This document shows positions 22,000-33,795 of a stretch of DNA of 64,000 nt, one piece after another; the stretch's first letter is position 1; each line of letters begins with the position of its first letter. A program made the position numbers and the translations under genes. Source of the DNA: Sistotremastrum niveocremeum HHB9708 (Eukaryota > Basidiomycota > Agaricomycetes > Sistotremastrales > Sistotremastraceae). The stretch spans positions 208,337 through 272,336 of the forward strand of contig KV419411.1 in the NCBI GenBank assembly GCA_001630475.1. The letters are read 5' to 3'. Under the pieces are notes generated by a model, which was given only the letters and a program-made list of their open reading frames with translations, ran no database searches and was not told where the DNA came from.

Positions 22000-24900
22000 C
22001 TATGCTGAGCACATCAAGCAAGCCTCCTTGTTCTCTATACTGCACATCAGCTTCTCATTCTCCAACTCCCTCTCCTTCTGTCTTCTCTTTGCCTCTTCGA
22101 ACTCGAGCTTGTCCTGCTCTTCCTGAGACAGCTCCTTGCCATCTGCGACAGCGGTGACAGCAGGTGCCGGTATCGGAACAGGGTCAGCGAGCTCAGAAGG
22201 AGGCGTCGAAGGTGCTGCGGAAGTCTCGCGTGATAGCGATAATGAACCACCGGATTCGGAAGTGGGAGTAGGTAACGAGGAGAGCGACGCGAGCGAGGTC
22301 GAAGTCGCGATACTGAGGTTAGACGGCAGTGATGAAGGAGGTGTAGGAGGGATAGTAGGCTCGACCGACTCCTCTTTGACCTTGACAGGTGTGGCAGGTT
22401 CAACTGTCACACTAGAGACGGAGCGAGCGAAGGGAGAACGAGGAATGGCAGCTTCGATGGGCTCGGCTTTGATAGCCTTCACCGGCGTAGTAGGAGCAAC
22501 TTTGACAGTGGCGATAGTAGGAGTATCGTCTTTCGCCTTCGCAGCGATCTTAGCATCCTGCTTCGCTTCCTTCTCCTTCTGCGCCAAAGCAGCCTTCTTC
22601 GCCTTCTCCTTAGCGAGAACACTCTGATCCACAGTGAACTGAATAGCAGCCGCAGCCGGTCTTGTCCTCAAGTAATACATGCCGGTCTTCAAGCCCTTCT
22701 TCCAGCCGTAGAAGTGCATACTGGTCAACTGTCCCTTCGTAGGAGCAGCGAGATGGACGTTGAGCGATTGACTCTGACAGATGTAGGCACCACGATCAGC
22801 AGCCATCTCGAGGATCTTCTTCTGAGAGATCTCCCAGACGGTCTTGTAGATGGCCTTCGTCTTCGCAGGGATCTCTTCAATGGCTTGGATAGAGCCGCCG
22901 TTGGCGATGATGCGTTGCTTCATCTCGTCGTCCCAAAGCTTGAGATCGACGAGTTCGCGGAGAAGCCAGGGGCAGACGACTTGGAATTCGCCAGCGAGGA
23001 CACGACGGGTGTAGATGTTCCTATAGATATGTTCAGACGACTTCCCCGGAACAAAGAAGAAGGAACATACGAAGTATAAGGTTCGAAGCACTCATTGAAC
23101 CCAAGAATCTGACTCGTACTCGCCGTAGGCATAGGAGCGACAAGCAACGAATTCCTCAATCCACCCTCTTCAACGATCTTCCTCTTCAACTCGCTCCACT
23201 CCCAAAGATCCGTAGGCTTCTGTCCCCAAAGATCAAACTGCAACAATCCCTTCGACGCAGGCGACCCAGGGAAGGTCTCGTAATGACCCTCCTTGACGGC
23301 GAGCTCGTGCGAAGCTTCGAGAGCGGCATGATATATGGTTTCGAAGATCTGGATGTTGAGTTCCTTCGCTTCCTGCGACTCGAAAGGCATGCGGAGGATC
23401 ATGAAGGTATCAGCGAGACCGTTGACACCGAGACCGATAGGTCGATGACGCATGTTCGAACGACGAGCTTCAGGGACAGGGTAGTAGTTGATATCGATGA
23501 TCTTGTTCAAGTTGTTCGCAACGACTTTGGCAACATCGTGCAACTTCTGGAAGTCGTACGATTTCTTGTCGGCGGAGACGAATGAAGGAAGAGCGAGGGA
23601 TGCGAGATTGCAGACGGCGACTTCGTCAGGAGCGGAGTACTCGATGATTTCGGTACAGAGATTGGAAGACTTGATCGTTCCGAGATTCTGCTGATTCGAC
23701 TTGGCGTTGGCAGCGTCCTTGTAAAGCATAAATGGTCCTCCAGTCTCGATCTGCGCTTCGAGGATCGCAGCCCAGAGCTTCTGAGCCTTGATGGTCTCGC
23801 GTCCGCGCTTCTCGGACTCGTACTTCATATACAGTGCTTCGAACTCAGCACTGTGAACATCGGCCATGCCGGGAGCTTCGTTGGGACAGAAGAGAGTCCA
23901 GTCGCCGTTCTCTTCGACACGCTTCATGCTATAGACATCGTCAACATCGTCACAATCGCGCACGGGTAGGGAACACGTACAATAAGTCGGGAATCCAGAG
24001 AGCATAGAACAGATCTCTAGCTCTCGCTTCTTCCTTGCCGTGATTCTTGCGCAGATCCAAGAAGCTGAAGATATCGGCGTGCCAAGGCTCGATGTAGATG
24101 GCGAAGGCACCAGGACGCTTGTTGCCACCCTGATCGACGTAACGCGCTGTTGCGTCGTAAGCGCGAAGCATGGGAACGATGCCGTTCGAGTACCCGTTGG
24201 TGCCGGCAATGTATGAACTACAATCAAAGCCCATTAGCTGAGTATATGTATAAGTTCACGGAAATGACGTACCCAGTAGCGCGGATGTTGTGGATGTTCA
24301 AGCCAATGCCACCAGCGGTCTTTGAGATCATCGCACAAGTCTTGAGCGTATCGTAGATACCCTCGATCGAGTCATCCTTCATCGCCACCAAGAAGCAGCT
24401 GCTTAGTTGGGGATTGGGGAGACCGGCATTGAATAGGGTGGGTGAGGCGTGGGTGAAGTATCGTTCAGACATGAGATGGTACGTCTCGATACACTTCTCG
24501 ACATCTTGTCCGTGAATGCCGACGGCGACACGCATGAGAAGTTGTTGGGGGCGTTCGGCAACGCGACCGTTGAGTCGGAGGAGGTATGAACGCTCGAGAG
24601 TCTTGAAGCCGAAGTAGTTGTAGTGGAAGTCGCGATCGTAGATGATGGCACTGTCGAGACGTGCGGCGTGCGCCTTGACGGCTTGGTATGTACCCTCGGA
24701 GATCAGTCCTGCTCTCTTGCCGTTCTTCGGGTTGACTGTATCAGACTGTAAGAATGCAGCCTGTGAGAATAGTGCAAGACACGTACTGTAGCTGTATAAG
24801 TCTTCTATGACAGCGCTGAAGTTCTTCTTGGTCTCTTTGTGGAGGTTAGAGATGGCTATTCTTGCAGCGAGAATGGCATAATCGGGATGCTTTGTTGTGA

Positions 24901-25336
24901 GGTAGGCGGCAGTTTCCGAGGCAAGGTTATCGAGTTCGACTGTTGTCACGCCTTGGTAGACACCGGCGATGACCTTCTTCGTGATCTCGATGGGGTCGAC
25001 GTGGTCAATGTCGAGACCGTAACAAAGCTTTGAGATGCGAGCTGTAATCTATTGAAAGAGTGAACACCAGATTCCGTACAGTAGGCGGCACATTAGACGC
25101 GTACCTTGTCAAACGCGACGCGCTCTTTCTGAGGGATGGTCAGTGAACGTAATCATTAGGGGTATGATGAGACTTGCCCGTCTGCAAAGAGCGCACGTAA
25201 GAATGAGACACGCGCGGGAGATGCAAAGACTTACCCGTCTAATGGCACGACAGACAAACGCGACGAACTCATTAGCACACCGTTGGCGACGACGAGCGAC
25301 TGAAACCGACTTACCGCGCTTGAAAACATAGGTCAT
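22000..25336 (-). CDS. RNR1: Ribonucleoside-diphosphate reductase large subunit
   Basis: Reduces NDPs to dNDPs with the small subunit, in the cytosol. Nine exons: 25336-25315, 25238-25235, 25181-25178, 25128-25105, 25048-24787, 24735-24273, 24217-23981, 23928-23071, 23020-22000. They total 2895 nt, 964 aa, exactly in phase. The N-terminal ATP-cone reads [20 protein letters not shown] only if two 4-nt exons (ACGG each) are included. Catalytic features: PQLSSCFL (redox Cys), SSNLCTEI (radical-site Cys), [12 protein letters not shown] (second redox Cys), [12 protein letters not shown] and a C-terminal [12 protein letters not shown] with the two shuttle cysteines. About 200 residues of Ala/Lys/Pro/Ser-rich linker between core and tail make it longer than yeast Rnr1 (888). 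Intron 3 has a GC donor. MCB boxes lie upstream and in intron 4. Confidence 0.95.
25097..25102. promoter_or_regulatory. MCB box (ACGCGT) inside RNR1 intron 4
   Basis: ACGCGT palindrome at the start of RNR1 intron 4. MluI cell-cycle boxes are the MBF sites known to drive yeast RNR1 at G1/S; function here is inferred. Confidence 0.4.
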
Positions 25337-25426
25337 TTTATCCATTCAGCTAACAGGAACGCGCAGTAGTCTTGAGAGAGGGTGTTATTAGGGAGAGGAG
25401 ACGATGATGGGAGGAGTTGAGACGCG

Positions 25427-25432
25427 ACGCGT
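25427..25432. promoter_or_regulatory. MCB box (ACGCGT) in the RNR1 promoter
   Basis: ACGCGT within GACGCGACGCGTTC, 91 bp upstream of the RNR1 start codon. Fits MBF-type S-phase control known for ribonucleotide reductase genes. Confidence 0.55.
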
Positions 25433-25556
25433 TCAGCCGAAGCGTGTGTTGGTCTTATAAGAAAAGGAGAACGAACTTGCTGAGTCAGGAGATGAAGATT
25501 TCTTTGAAGCTCCGATTCAATACCGCGTTGGCGCTGGCACGGGAGCGTGATGTCAC

Positions 25557-25562
25557 GCGTTC
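25557..25562. promoter_or_regulatory. Second upstream MCB box (ACGCGT) of RNR1
   Basis: ACGCGT within TGTCACGCGTTCTCC, about 220 bp upstream of the start codon. Two palindromic hexamers in about 230 bp is more than chance would usually give. Confidence 0.5.
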
Positions 25563-26512
25563 TCCTTCACACTTAGCCGAAGCATCCCGTTCTGCATTAT
25601 AATTCGAGCCAACCGGTGGTCTCATTCATGGAAAATGACCAATCATCGGACTGCAGATCATTTTCAAGGCCTCCTAAATTTTCTCTAGATTTCTTCTCTA
25701 TACTCATAGTCTCGAGCTTCATCCTATGGATCTTGTACAGACCTGCAGGCCTGGCGCTAGTAATGCTACTAATAAAATATCGCTCTGTGAAAACGGAAAC
25801 ACTTGCTCATTATGATCCCCCAACAATAAACTGCGAATCTGTCAATCAGACGTGTACACTAAATGAGACCGTCAAAACATTTCGAATGTATTACATAATC
25901 TTCATATACGTCGAAGCTTGTTGACCTGACTCGGAATCGTCATCTTGACCTGCAACACTTTCGACCGACCCATCAAAGAGACTTCCCTCTATTTATTTAA
26001 CTGAGCTCAATCTTCTTCTGGAAGGCTGGAGCAATTCAGATAAAGATTTCAAGACACCAAATGACGAGCTTGTTCGAGTGAATTGACATTGCTCATCGGT
26101 GTCCTGTCGGAGCGCTCCGGAAGATGAGACTCATCAACAACGATTCAAGCTTCACAACAAGCTACACTGCTAATATAATGGCGACCCATCTCATCTCCAC
26201 AAATTTCATTGCTCGGTCCTTCGCTCGGAGTACCTACGGCTCCCGTCAGGCCCGTCCAAATCATCCGGACCACTCTTCTGCGTCTATTTTTAGTCTACTT
26301 GAGACTACGTGCGTCGAACTGCTCTTCTTTGGGCTTCTTCCATTTAGCTGGATAGTCAGGCGAGCCAAGTGATTCTCTAAAAAGCGTACTAAGAATAGTC
26401 TTCCCACTCCGTAACCACCCGATGATGCCCCCACCTTCAGTACAACATTCGACCACAACATGATCATCTGAACAAACGCACTTCCTTTCTGCCGTTAATA
26501 CCATCTCATGAC
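25563..26512. other. Divergent intergenic region RNR1 / CE1 esterase
   Basis: No gene recognised. A small open frame at 26124-26372 has no domain and no codon support. Confidence 0.4.
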
Positions 26513-26520
26513 TATATAAT
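26513..26520 (+). promoter_or_regulatory. TATA box of the CE1 esterase gene
   Basis: TATATAAT about 60 bp upstream of the ATG at 26578. Confidence 0.5.
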
Positions 26521-26577
26521 GTCTTACTTTCTGTTCGAGTTGTGGCCTAAGTCACCTCAGGTCACTCCACAACCAAT

Positions 26578-27869
26578 ATGGTCGCCCTCACTTCCCTCTT
26601 CGCATCACTCCTCGTCACAGTCAGTGCTGTAAACGCACTCACCTCTTCCCTTCAACAAATCACAGCCAACTTCGGTACAAACCCTACCGGTGTCGAAATG
26701 TACCTCTACAAACCCACAGCAGTCGCAACCCCCACCCCTCTAATTATCGCAATGCACTACTGCACCGGAACAGCCCAAGCCTATTTCCAAGGCACAGCAC
26801 TCGCATCTCTAGCAGATACTCACGGCTACATCGTCGTATACCCCAACGCACCCCGCTCAGGCGGATGTTGGGACGTAAACACCAACGCTACACTCACTCA
26901 CAACGGAGGCTCCGATTCATTGGCTATAGCTAACGTTGTGAGATATGCCATTGCTAATTGGGGTGTGGATGCTTCTCAAGTCTTTGCGACGGGAACGAGT
27001 TCTGGAGCGATGATGACGAGTGTATTGATGGGTGCTTATCCGGATATATTTAAGGCTGGATCACTTTATAGTGGTGTGCCTTATGGATGCTTTGAGGGAC
27101 CTAATGCGTGGAATTCGCAATGTGCGGAGGGTGAGCTTATTCAGACTCCTCAACAATGGGTACGTTTGCCACTTCCCAGGTTCTCTGAATTATTGATGGA
27201 ATATTTTCTCAGGGTGATCTCGTTCGTGCTGGGTATCCCGGATACACCGGTCCCCGTCCTTCAGTTCAGTTCTGGCACGGAACCGCGTAAGTCCTCTTTT
27301 CAGCACACCTACGCAGCTTACCCAACAAATCCAACAGCGATACAACCCTCTATCCCCAAAATTTCCAAGAAGAAATCAAACAATGGACAAACGTATTCAA
27401 CGTCTCCCAAACCCCCACCCAAACCCTCGACAACAACCCTCTCACGGGATACACACGTACATCTTACGGACCTGATATTCAAGGTATCCTCGCTCAAGGA
27501 GTGGGACATACCGTTCCGGAACAGGAACCTGATACACTCAATTGGTTCGGGCTTTCGAATTTGACCCCTGGTCCTCAATCTTCTTCGTCTTCATCTTCTA
27601 CTTCTTCTACTTCCTCTTCCTCTTCGTCATCTACGACTACTAGTGCGACAACTTCGACTACTACGACTACGACTTCTACGACTACCTCGTCCGCTGCTGG
27701 ACCTACTCAAACACATTGGGGTCAATGTGGTGGCATTGGCTGGACTGGACCTACGGTTTGTGCGTCAGGCACGACGTGTAAAGTTTCCAACGCTTACGTA
27801 CGTCCTTTCACTTCACTGTTTCGGACTCGAGCTAATATGGAATGTATATAGTACAGTCAATGTCTGTAA
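26578..27869 (+). CDS. Secreted CE1 esterase (acetyl xylan / feruloyl type) with C-terminal CBM1
   Basis: Removes acetyl or feruloyl groups from xylan outside the cell. Four exons (26578-27159, 27213-27286, 27338-27797, 27852-27869) give 1134 nt, 377 aa. Signal peptide [20 protein letters not shown], then a PHB-depolymerase-like alpha/beta hydrolase: oxyanion region [12 protein letters not shown], nucleophile elbow GTSSGAMM (G-x-S-x-G), FWHGTAD and catalytic His in [11 protein letters not shown] Ser/Thr linker of about 40 residues leads to a CBM1 ([20 protein letters not shown] ... YYSQCL) with its cysteines. The last exon is only 18 nt, coding YYSQCL and the stop. It faces a paralogue at 28281-29616 tail to tail with the same exon plan. 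Confidence 0.9.
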
Positions 27870-28280
27870 GAATGAGGGATGGAGAGACGGCGGAGCACAC
27901 GAGATTCGGGAGGGGCAGACAATGGAAGCATTTGAATGATCGGCAGCTTGATCATGCGTTTACAATTAACGAGCTTATGAAACTTAATGTAATGAAATTA
28001 TCTTATCCTCTTCTCTTCCGGGTGAACATGCGCTTATTGGACGGAATGCTTCCGGTGCATGACAAGGGTTTCTATCGACAAACTCTCAGAGAAATATTAA
28101 TCAAGGACTCAGGAACGATTTGAACGGAAGAAGGATATCTTGATATCACGGGATATAAAGACTGCATAAAAACGTAATGCAAGTACACATAAAGCAAGCA
28201 AACAACCGCCTCCAACTCTCCCCCTAACGCTGAGCTCATCCCAGCGAGGATCCTCCAACTCCCCGAACGGACTTGATGAT
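27870..28280. other. Shared 3' region between convergent CE1 genes
   Basis: About 410 bp with no gene seen; it must hold both transcript ends. Confidence 0.5.
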
Positions 28281-29616
28281 TTACAAACACTGGCTGTACT
28301 ATAAACCCAAAGAATGTCAGCGACGTGCTTATGAAAAGCATAGAAATGAGACGTACGTATGGGTTGGATACTTTGCAAGTAGTCCCAGAAGCACAAGCCG
28401 TAGGTCCCGTCCAGCCGATACCACCACACTGTCCCCAATGAGTCTGTGTAGCCTGCGCGGAGGTAGTTGTTGAAGTTGAAGTGATGATTGAACGGGTGCT
28501 AGTTGTGATCGTCGTCGTTGAAGTCGAGGAAGTAGTAGTCGAAGTCGAAGAAGTAGTAGATGACGTCGACGAAGTGGTAGAGGTGGTAGAGGTAGTAGAA
28601 GAAGTGGTAGAGGAAACGGGACCGGGCTTCAGGTTGGTCAAACCGAACCATGCGAGGGTGTCGTTCTCCTGTTCCGGGACGGTGTGGCCGACACCCTGTG
28701 CGAGGATACCCTGAATATTGGGTCCGTAGGATGTACGGGTGTACCCGGAGAGAGGGGAGTTGGTTTGGGTCGATGTGGGAGTTTGAGAGACGCCGAAGAC
28801 GTTGGTCCATTGTTTGATTTCTTCTTGGAAGTTTTGGGGGTAGAGAGTGGTATCGCTGTCGAATTCGGTCAGCTTCTAGTTAAGATTATACTGAGTGAAC
28901 GTACGCAGTTCCGTGCCAGAACTGAACGGGGGGACGAACACCGGTGTAGCCAGGGTATCCAGCGCGGACGAGATCACCCTGCGGATGCAACCATCGGTAA
29001 AAAGGTTCAGATAACCAAAAGCATGATGACGTACCCATTGCTGAGGAGTCTGGATAAGCTGGCCCTGGGCACACTGCGAGTTCCAAGCATTGGGCCCCGC
29101 GAAGCATCCATAAGGCACGCCAGAGTACAATGATCCAGCCTTGAAGATATCAGGATAAGCACCCATGAGCACACTCGTCATCATAGCTCCTGAGCTCGTT
29201 CCCGTCGCGTAAACTCGGCTCGCATCGACACCAAGACTTGAAATAGCATATCGAACAACGTTCGCGATGCCGAGCGAGTCGGATCCTCCGTTGTGAGTGA
29301 GGGTAGCATTGGTGTTGACGTCCCAACATCCACCTGAACGGGGCGCGTTAGGGTATATGACGATGAAACCGTGGGTATCAGCGAGAGAGGCGAGGGAGGT
29401 GCCTTGGAAGTAGGCTTGGGCGGTACCGGTGCAATAGTGCATTGCGATGATGAGAGGAGTGGGAGTTGCGACGGCCGTGGGCTTGTAGAGGTACATTTGG
29501 ACGCCATTAGGGTTTGAGCCGAAGTTGGCGGTGATCTGTTGGAGGGAGGATGTGAGGGCACTGACTGCGCCTACGGAGACGAGGAGGGAGGTGAACAAGG
29601 AAGTGAGGGCAACCAT
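28281..29616 (-). CDS. Secreted CE1 esterase with C-terminal CBM1 (paralogue, inverted)
   Basis: Same role and architecture as the gene at 26578. Four exons (29616-29035, 28978-28905, 28855-28357, 28298-28281) give 1173 nt, 390 aa; exons 1, 2 and 4 have exactly the same lengths as in the partner. Signal peptide [20 protein letters not shown]; catalytic elbow GTSSGAMM and [11 protein letters not shown] intact. The extra 13 residues lie in the Ser/Thr linker ([11 protein letters not shown] type repeats), as expected from simple-sequence expansion. CBM1 [20 protein letters not shown] ends YYSQCL. A recent inverted duplication, still two apparently functional genes. Confidence 0.9.
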
Positions 29617-29700
29617 GATGACGATGGCAAGCCTGTAGCCGGGGTAAACCTGTGGGGGAGCGACTTGAAGTTGCTTGGCGATCCAGAGAGCGTAGACGGA

Positions 29701-29707
29701 TTATATA
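29701..29707 (-). promoter_or_regulatory. TATA box of the inverted CE1 gene
   Basis: GTATATAA on the minus strand, roughly 85 bp before the start codon at 29616. Confidence 0.4.
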
Positions 29708-31115
29708 CGACGCTCCCAGTATCGAGAGCCTGAGCGGAAAAGGCAAGAACGAGTATTAAAGTTCAGGACTGTAATTAGAGGCTCATCGTCGGGTGGGTAC
29801 GGAATGAGAAAGAATATTAGACGTACATTGCGAGCCCAATTTGCCTCTCGCGTGACATCCATCAAGTGCAATAAAAGTCTTGGCATAGAACGCAGTTGAC
29901 GATCCAAGAATTCGAGCGGAAGATAGACACATCAAGAAGGTCGTGTAGTGGCCGAAAATAGACCGGGGTATAATGTGATGATTGGGACGGCCCTGGGGCG
30001 GATGACGGGAGCCGTATGTCCATCCGAGGGAAACACCGAATAATGAATCGAATTAGGTTTTGGATCGGTTGTGGAGAGTTGGCGACAAAGAAGACGTGAT
30101 TATTAGAGTTGGATGAAGGAGTGCAAGAGTCTCGTGTTCCGGGGCGCTCCGACTGCCCACCGAGCATTCTCGAGATCTCGACGAGCAGCAGCACCTCGTC
30201 CAATTTTCATGCACTGCAACCAAAGTTCCTGATTAATATGACGCGATCAATACACGTGCATGAATTCACCTCGCAAGCCGTTGAAGTTGAAGATCTAGAG
30301 CAAAAGAGTGCACGGCCGAGTATCGGGAAGAAAATGCAGGCCAGATCCGCTACTCATGCGCTTTGGGCAATTCACTTAATCGCAAATCAGAATCGTTGGG
30401 GAACAGACCGTATGAGGACTCACCAACGTGATGCACCAGCCGTTTCAATCGAGCACGTCGTGGATGGATGCTTCCGTCGACTCGCGCGCAGAAAATTATC
30501 AGATGACCGTGACAATCCAGCGCTTAGTTCTTTCCGCTTACATAATCTTCGACTGAGTTTTTTCATACATGGAACAGAATCAAATGCCTCGGAAAGTGGC
30601 TTCAAAAGGTAGAATCAGGGCATCCAAGCTTTGGAAGATCACCCGGAGAAGAAGCCTGAACTCGAAAATGCAATATGCAATAAATATTGGTTCACCACCG
30701 TTATAAAAACCATTACAGACTCGGAATATTAGTGGGACTCGGAGTTCGTCTGTCACATTCTTGTGAAAAAAATTCAGGCAGATAGCAAAAAACAGGTCGC
30801 TCGTTGTCGCGACTCTCTAACCAAAACAGCGAGGGCCGTCATCCTCAATCGGCAATAGGAATAAGTGTGTGAACATGGTACTCAATCTGGAATATCTCGG
30901 CATTTCCCAGACCGTCCCGGAATCCGGATGAGGTTGTGTTTACTGGTTGTTTCCGGTTTGTTTGAAGTTTGTTCTCTGTTACCACAGCTCAGCCGCAGCG
31001 CTCATCTGTTGCCTCCAGAATGCCCTGAAAGCAATGCCGACATATCTCACGGGCCAACTGCTTTGTAACGCCCCCAGTAAGTGACAATTCAATACAAATT
31101 ATATCTCCTTCCCAT
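29708..31115. other. Intergenic, no supported gene
   Basis: A 167-codon open frame at 30109-30612 (+) has no recognisable domain, no introns and ordinary-looking random composition. I do not call it. Confidence 0.4.
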
Positions 31116-31123
31116 ATCACAGC

Positions 31124-31639
31124 TAGAGTTTGAAAGTCCGGTTGCGACTGGACTTTTTCACTTTTTGCCCGTGACTGGTAACTGCCGGTCCGGTTGCCTG
31201 TCAAAATTTTGCATGACTGGCAACTGCAACCGGTTGCAGGGTCCGGCAACCAGTCATATAAAGACCAGTTGCTTGACCAGTCATGGCCAGCAACTGAGGT
31301 CATAACTGGTGTAAAGCATTATTTTAATCAATTATATATTACTTTGGGGCCTTATAAGTGGTCATATAGTATCTAGTAACACATAGGGACACTATATAAT
31401 AGAATATATGATGAATATATGGCCATAAATGATCACTTGACACCCAAAATACCATGGGAACACCCTGTCTGAGGGCCCTTAAGGGTCCTCAGTTGCGACC
31501 ACGGTTGCAACTGGTCATGACTGCAGTTGCCAGTTGCCTGATTTTCAGAAATTCAGATGACCGGCAACTGCAGTCCAGTCACGACCCCACCACGACCTGC
31601 GGTTGCCTGCAGTCACGTGGACTGGACTTTCAAACACTA
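31124..31639. mobile_element. hAT MITE, family I, complete copy 1
   Basis: Ends TAGAGTTTGAAAGTCCGGTT and the inverse of TAGTGTTTGAAAGTCCAGTC, with 8-bp duplications ATCACAGC (31116-31123, 31640-31647). The interior carries many GCAACTG/CAGTTGC motifs and a central AT-rich block (CACTATATAATAGAATATAT), with no ORF. An 8-bp duplication and TAG-start TIR define hAT elements. Confidence 0.9.
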
Positions 31640-31657
31640 ATCACAGCAGCATTCGAC

Positions 31658-32445
31658 TAGTGATGCCAAGGTTCGGTTCGAGAACCATTCCGAACCGGGT
31701 TTGAACTGAACTGAACCGGAGTTCAGTTCAAGTTCGAGTTCAGTTCAGGTCTGGGACCAAGTGGTTCGGTTCGTGGTTCAGGTCTTGGGCCGGGCACCTG
31801 AACCGAGTTCAAACTGAACTGAACCATGAACCCATCCTGAAATAATATGTAAGTATTATGCCAAATCTGTTACAAAAATGTATTTTCTGAGGAATTATCA
31901 AGGATAGTAACAGCTATAGGGATATATTACAGATCCTGTACACTATATTAGCTACCAGGATGCCAGAAGAACATCATGTTAGCCATGTGAGTCTTGATAC
32001 AAGAGGTAGAGTTAAGGGAAACAATGCAGTCAACCTTTATAGAGTGTACTTTGTGGCATATATGAAGAGACAGGATATGTTTTGGTGAGAAGGAATGCAT
32101 GGAACTCTGATGGGAGCAGCAGGTACAGAGCCTTCATGCTCCCAGATTGGCTATTTTGAAGCTTCTTCAAGGTGAAATTTCATTTTTATGGGCTCACATA
32201 GGGCATATGTGGTCATATATACAGTGCCAAAGCTCATACAGGTCATGGAAATTAATATTTAAACATTTAAAATATTATTGGTTCAGAACTGGTTCGAACC
32301 AGGTTTGAACCTGAACTGAACCCTTGTGAACTGAACCACGGTTCAGGTTCAGGTTCAGGGATTTTGGCCGAACCGAACCAAGGTTCAGTTCGGGGTTCAT
32401 GAAAAAAGGCCGTGAACCGAACCGAACTGAACCTTGGCATCCCTA
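31658..32445. mobile_element. hAT MITE, family II (GGTTCGAACC-rich)
   Basis: Ends TAGTGATGCCAAGGTTCGGT and the inverse of TAGGGATGCCAAGGTTCAGT; 8-bp duplication CATTCGAC at 31650-31657 and 32446-32453. Both ends are made of degenerate GGTTCAG/GAACC repeats extending about 150 bp; the centre is non-coding. It inserted 2 bp from the target duplication of copy 1 of family I. Confidence 0.9.
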
Positions 32446-32453
32446 CATTCGAC

Positions 32454-32834
32454 GATCAATGCTCGGATCAATTGGCTCAATCACCGGTATAGTCCTTCCT
32501 TGTTTCCTTTTAAGATCATCGTTCGGTTTTCGGATGTTAGTCTAGTACGCCATCGCATCCACAAGGCTGAGCGTGAGAACGACTAGCGCCAATCTAGTGG
32601 GCCAACCTCCCCGTGTTCGCCGCTTCACGAATATCATGCTACTTCTTGCTTCCGGGATCAAATGTCACTCTCGCCGCCGGATGAATACATCCACTGCACT
32701 GACACAGGGCAGATGGAGGGTGCTGATATCGAACTTGACCTGTGTCTGCAATCAGAAGGCGACACAAGTCCGACAGCCGAGATAGATAAAGTCCAGACGA
32801 GGTCTGCCATGTCCAAGTTTTTTGTCCCGCCAGA
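32454..32834. other. Upstream region of pseudokinase copy A
   Basis: No gene seen. It continues the pre-insertion sequence that also flanks 31116. Confidence 0.35.
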
Positions 32835-33795
32835 ATGCAATCAATCTTTCGCGATACTTCATCGGATCCCTCACGATACGCATGGTATGATATCTTACGA
32901 AGCATAGCGCAAATATCTCCCATACCTGGACTGGAAGGGGTCGTCGACCTGATTGAACACGCGGACAGATCCCTCCTGAGCCTCAAACAGTCAAAGTGCG
33001 TCTTTCAACTCTTTGAATGTTGAGGACATATCTTTGAAAATGAAATCATTGCATTGATAGAGCGCGATGCGAGACCATACTACAGGGTTGCATTCAGATT
33101 TGGGCTCTCGTGAAAGAAGCAGATAGAACAAAGTCCGAGACCTACCTCGAAGACCTCCGCGCGTACGTATCATTCAGTCCGCTAAGATGCTTAATCGAGA
33201 CTCAATGGGTCTTCCGCAGACTGTTGAAAACCTTCATAAAGGCCGGGACCTAGAACACTGGACCGACCAGAACAAATCTAAGGTCTGGTGGATTGTGAAT
33301 AGAAGGATGGTGGACAAACGCATGGAGAGCCACAGTCTCTCGGTTCAGAAAATGCTGGAACTGCTCATCGTAAGTGATGTATGAGATTGTTTCGAAGGTG
33401 CCGCGACACAATCGGCCTTCTTGCACAGACGCACCGCATACTGCAGAGCGGGATCCAGTTAGATGCCGTCGGCGGCAAGCTTGATAGCATTGACGAAAAG
33501 CTTGTGAACATGGATGACCTACTCATCCGCTTCACCAAGAATTTTATTGTCTCTACTGATGCAGAACAAGCGGACGCAGACTTGTCTGCATGCTCGTCGA
33601 ACCAGATAGACAAGCAGCTTTCACCTGCGGATGAATCCGAAGTACGAAAGGCGATGGTATGGCTTGTTGATTGGACATTTTTCTGTTGACACATTCTTCG
33701 TTCAGAATTCTATTCAACAAAATTGTAATGGCGCGCCACTCTGGAGTTCCTTTACCTTTTCCTCACTATCCAATCACTTATCATGACCTCCGGCC
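32835..33795 (+). pseudogene. Pseudokinase family copy A, 5' part (broken)
   Basis: Homologous exon by exon to copy B at 44749: exon 1 32835-32995 (161 nt, MQSIFRDTSSDPSRYAWYDI), exon 2 33061-33162 (102 nt, ARCETILQGCIQIW), exon 3 from 33220, then the KLDSIDEKLVNMDDLLIRF exon and HYPIAYHDLRP. Relative to copies B and C, exon 3 has 5 extra bases after TTCATAAAG, shifting frame. The coding sequence is then cut at 33795 by a hAT MITE; the rest of the gene lies inverted at 35965-36629. Host gene relic. Confidence 0.85.

Noticed and set aside
28481-28714. Val/Glu-rich ORF on the plus strand
   Set aside because: Antisense of the Ser/Thr linker of the inverted CE1 gene.
30109-30612. 167-codon plus-strand ORF
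   Set aside because: No domain, no splice structure and no similarity to neighbours; could be chance.
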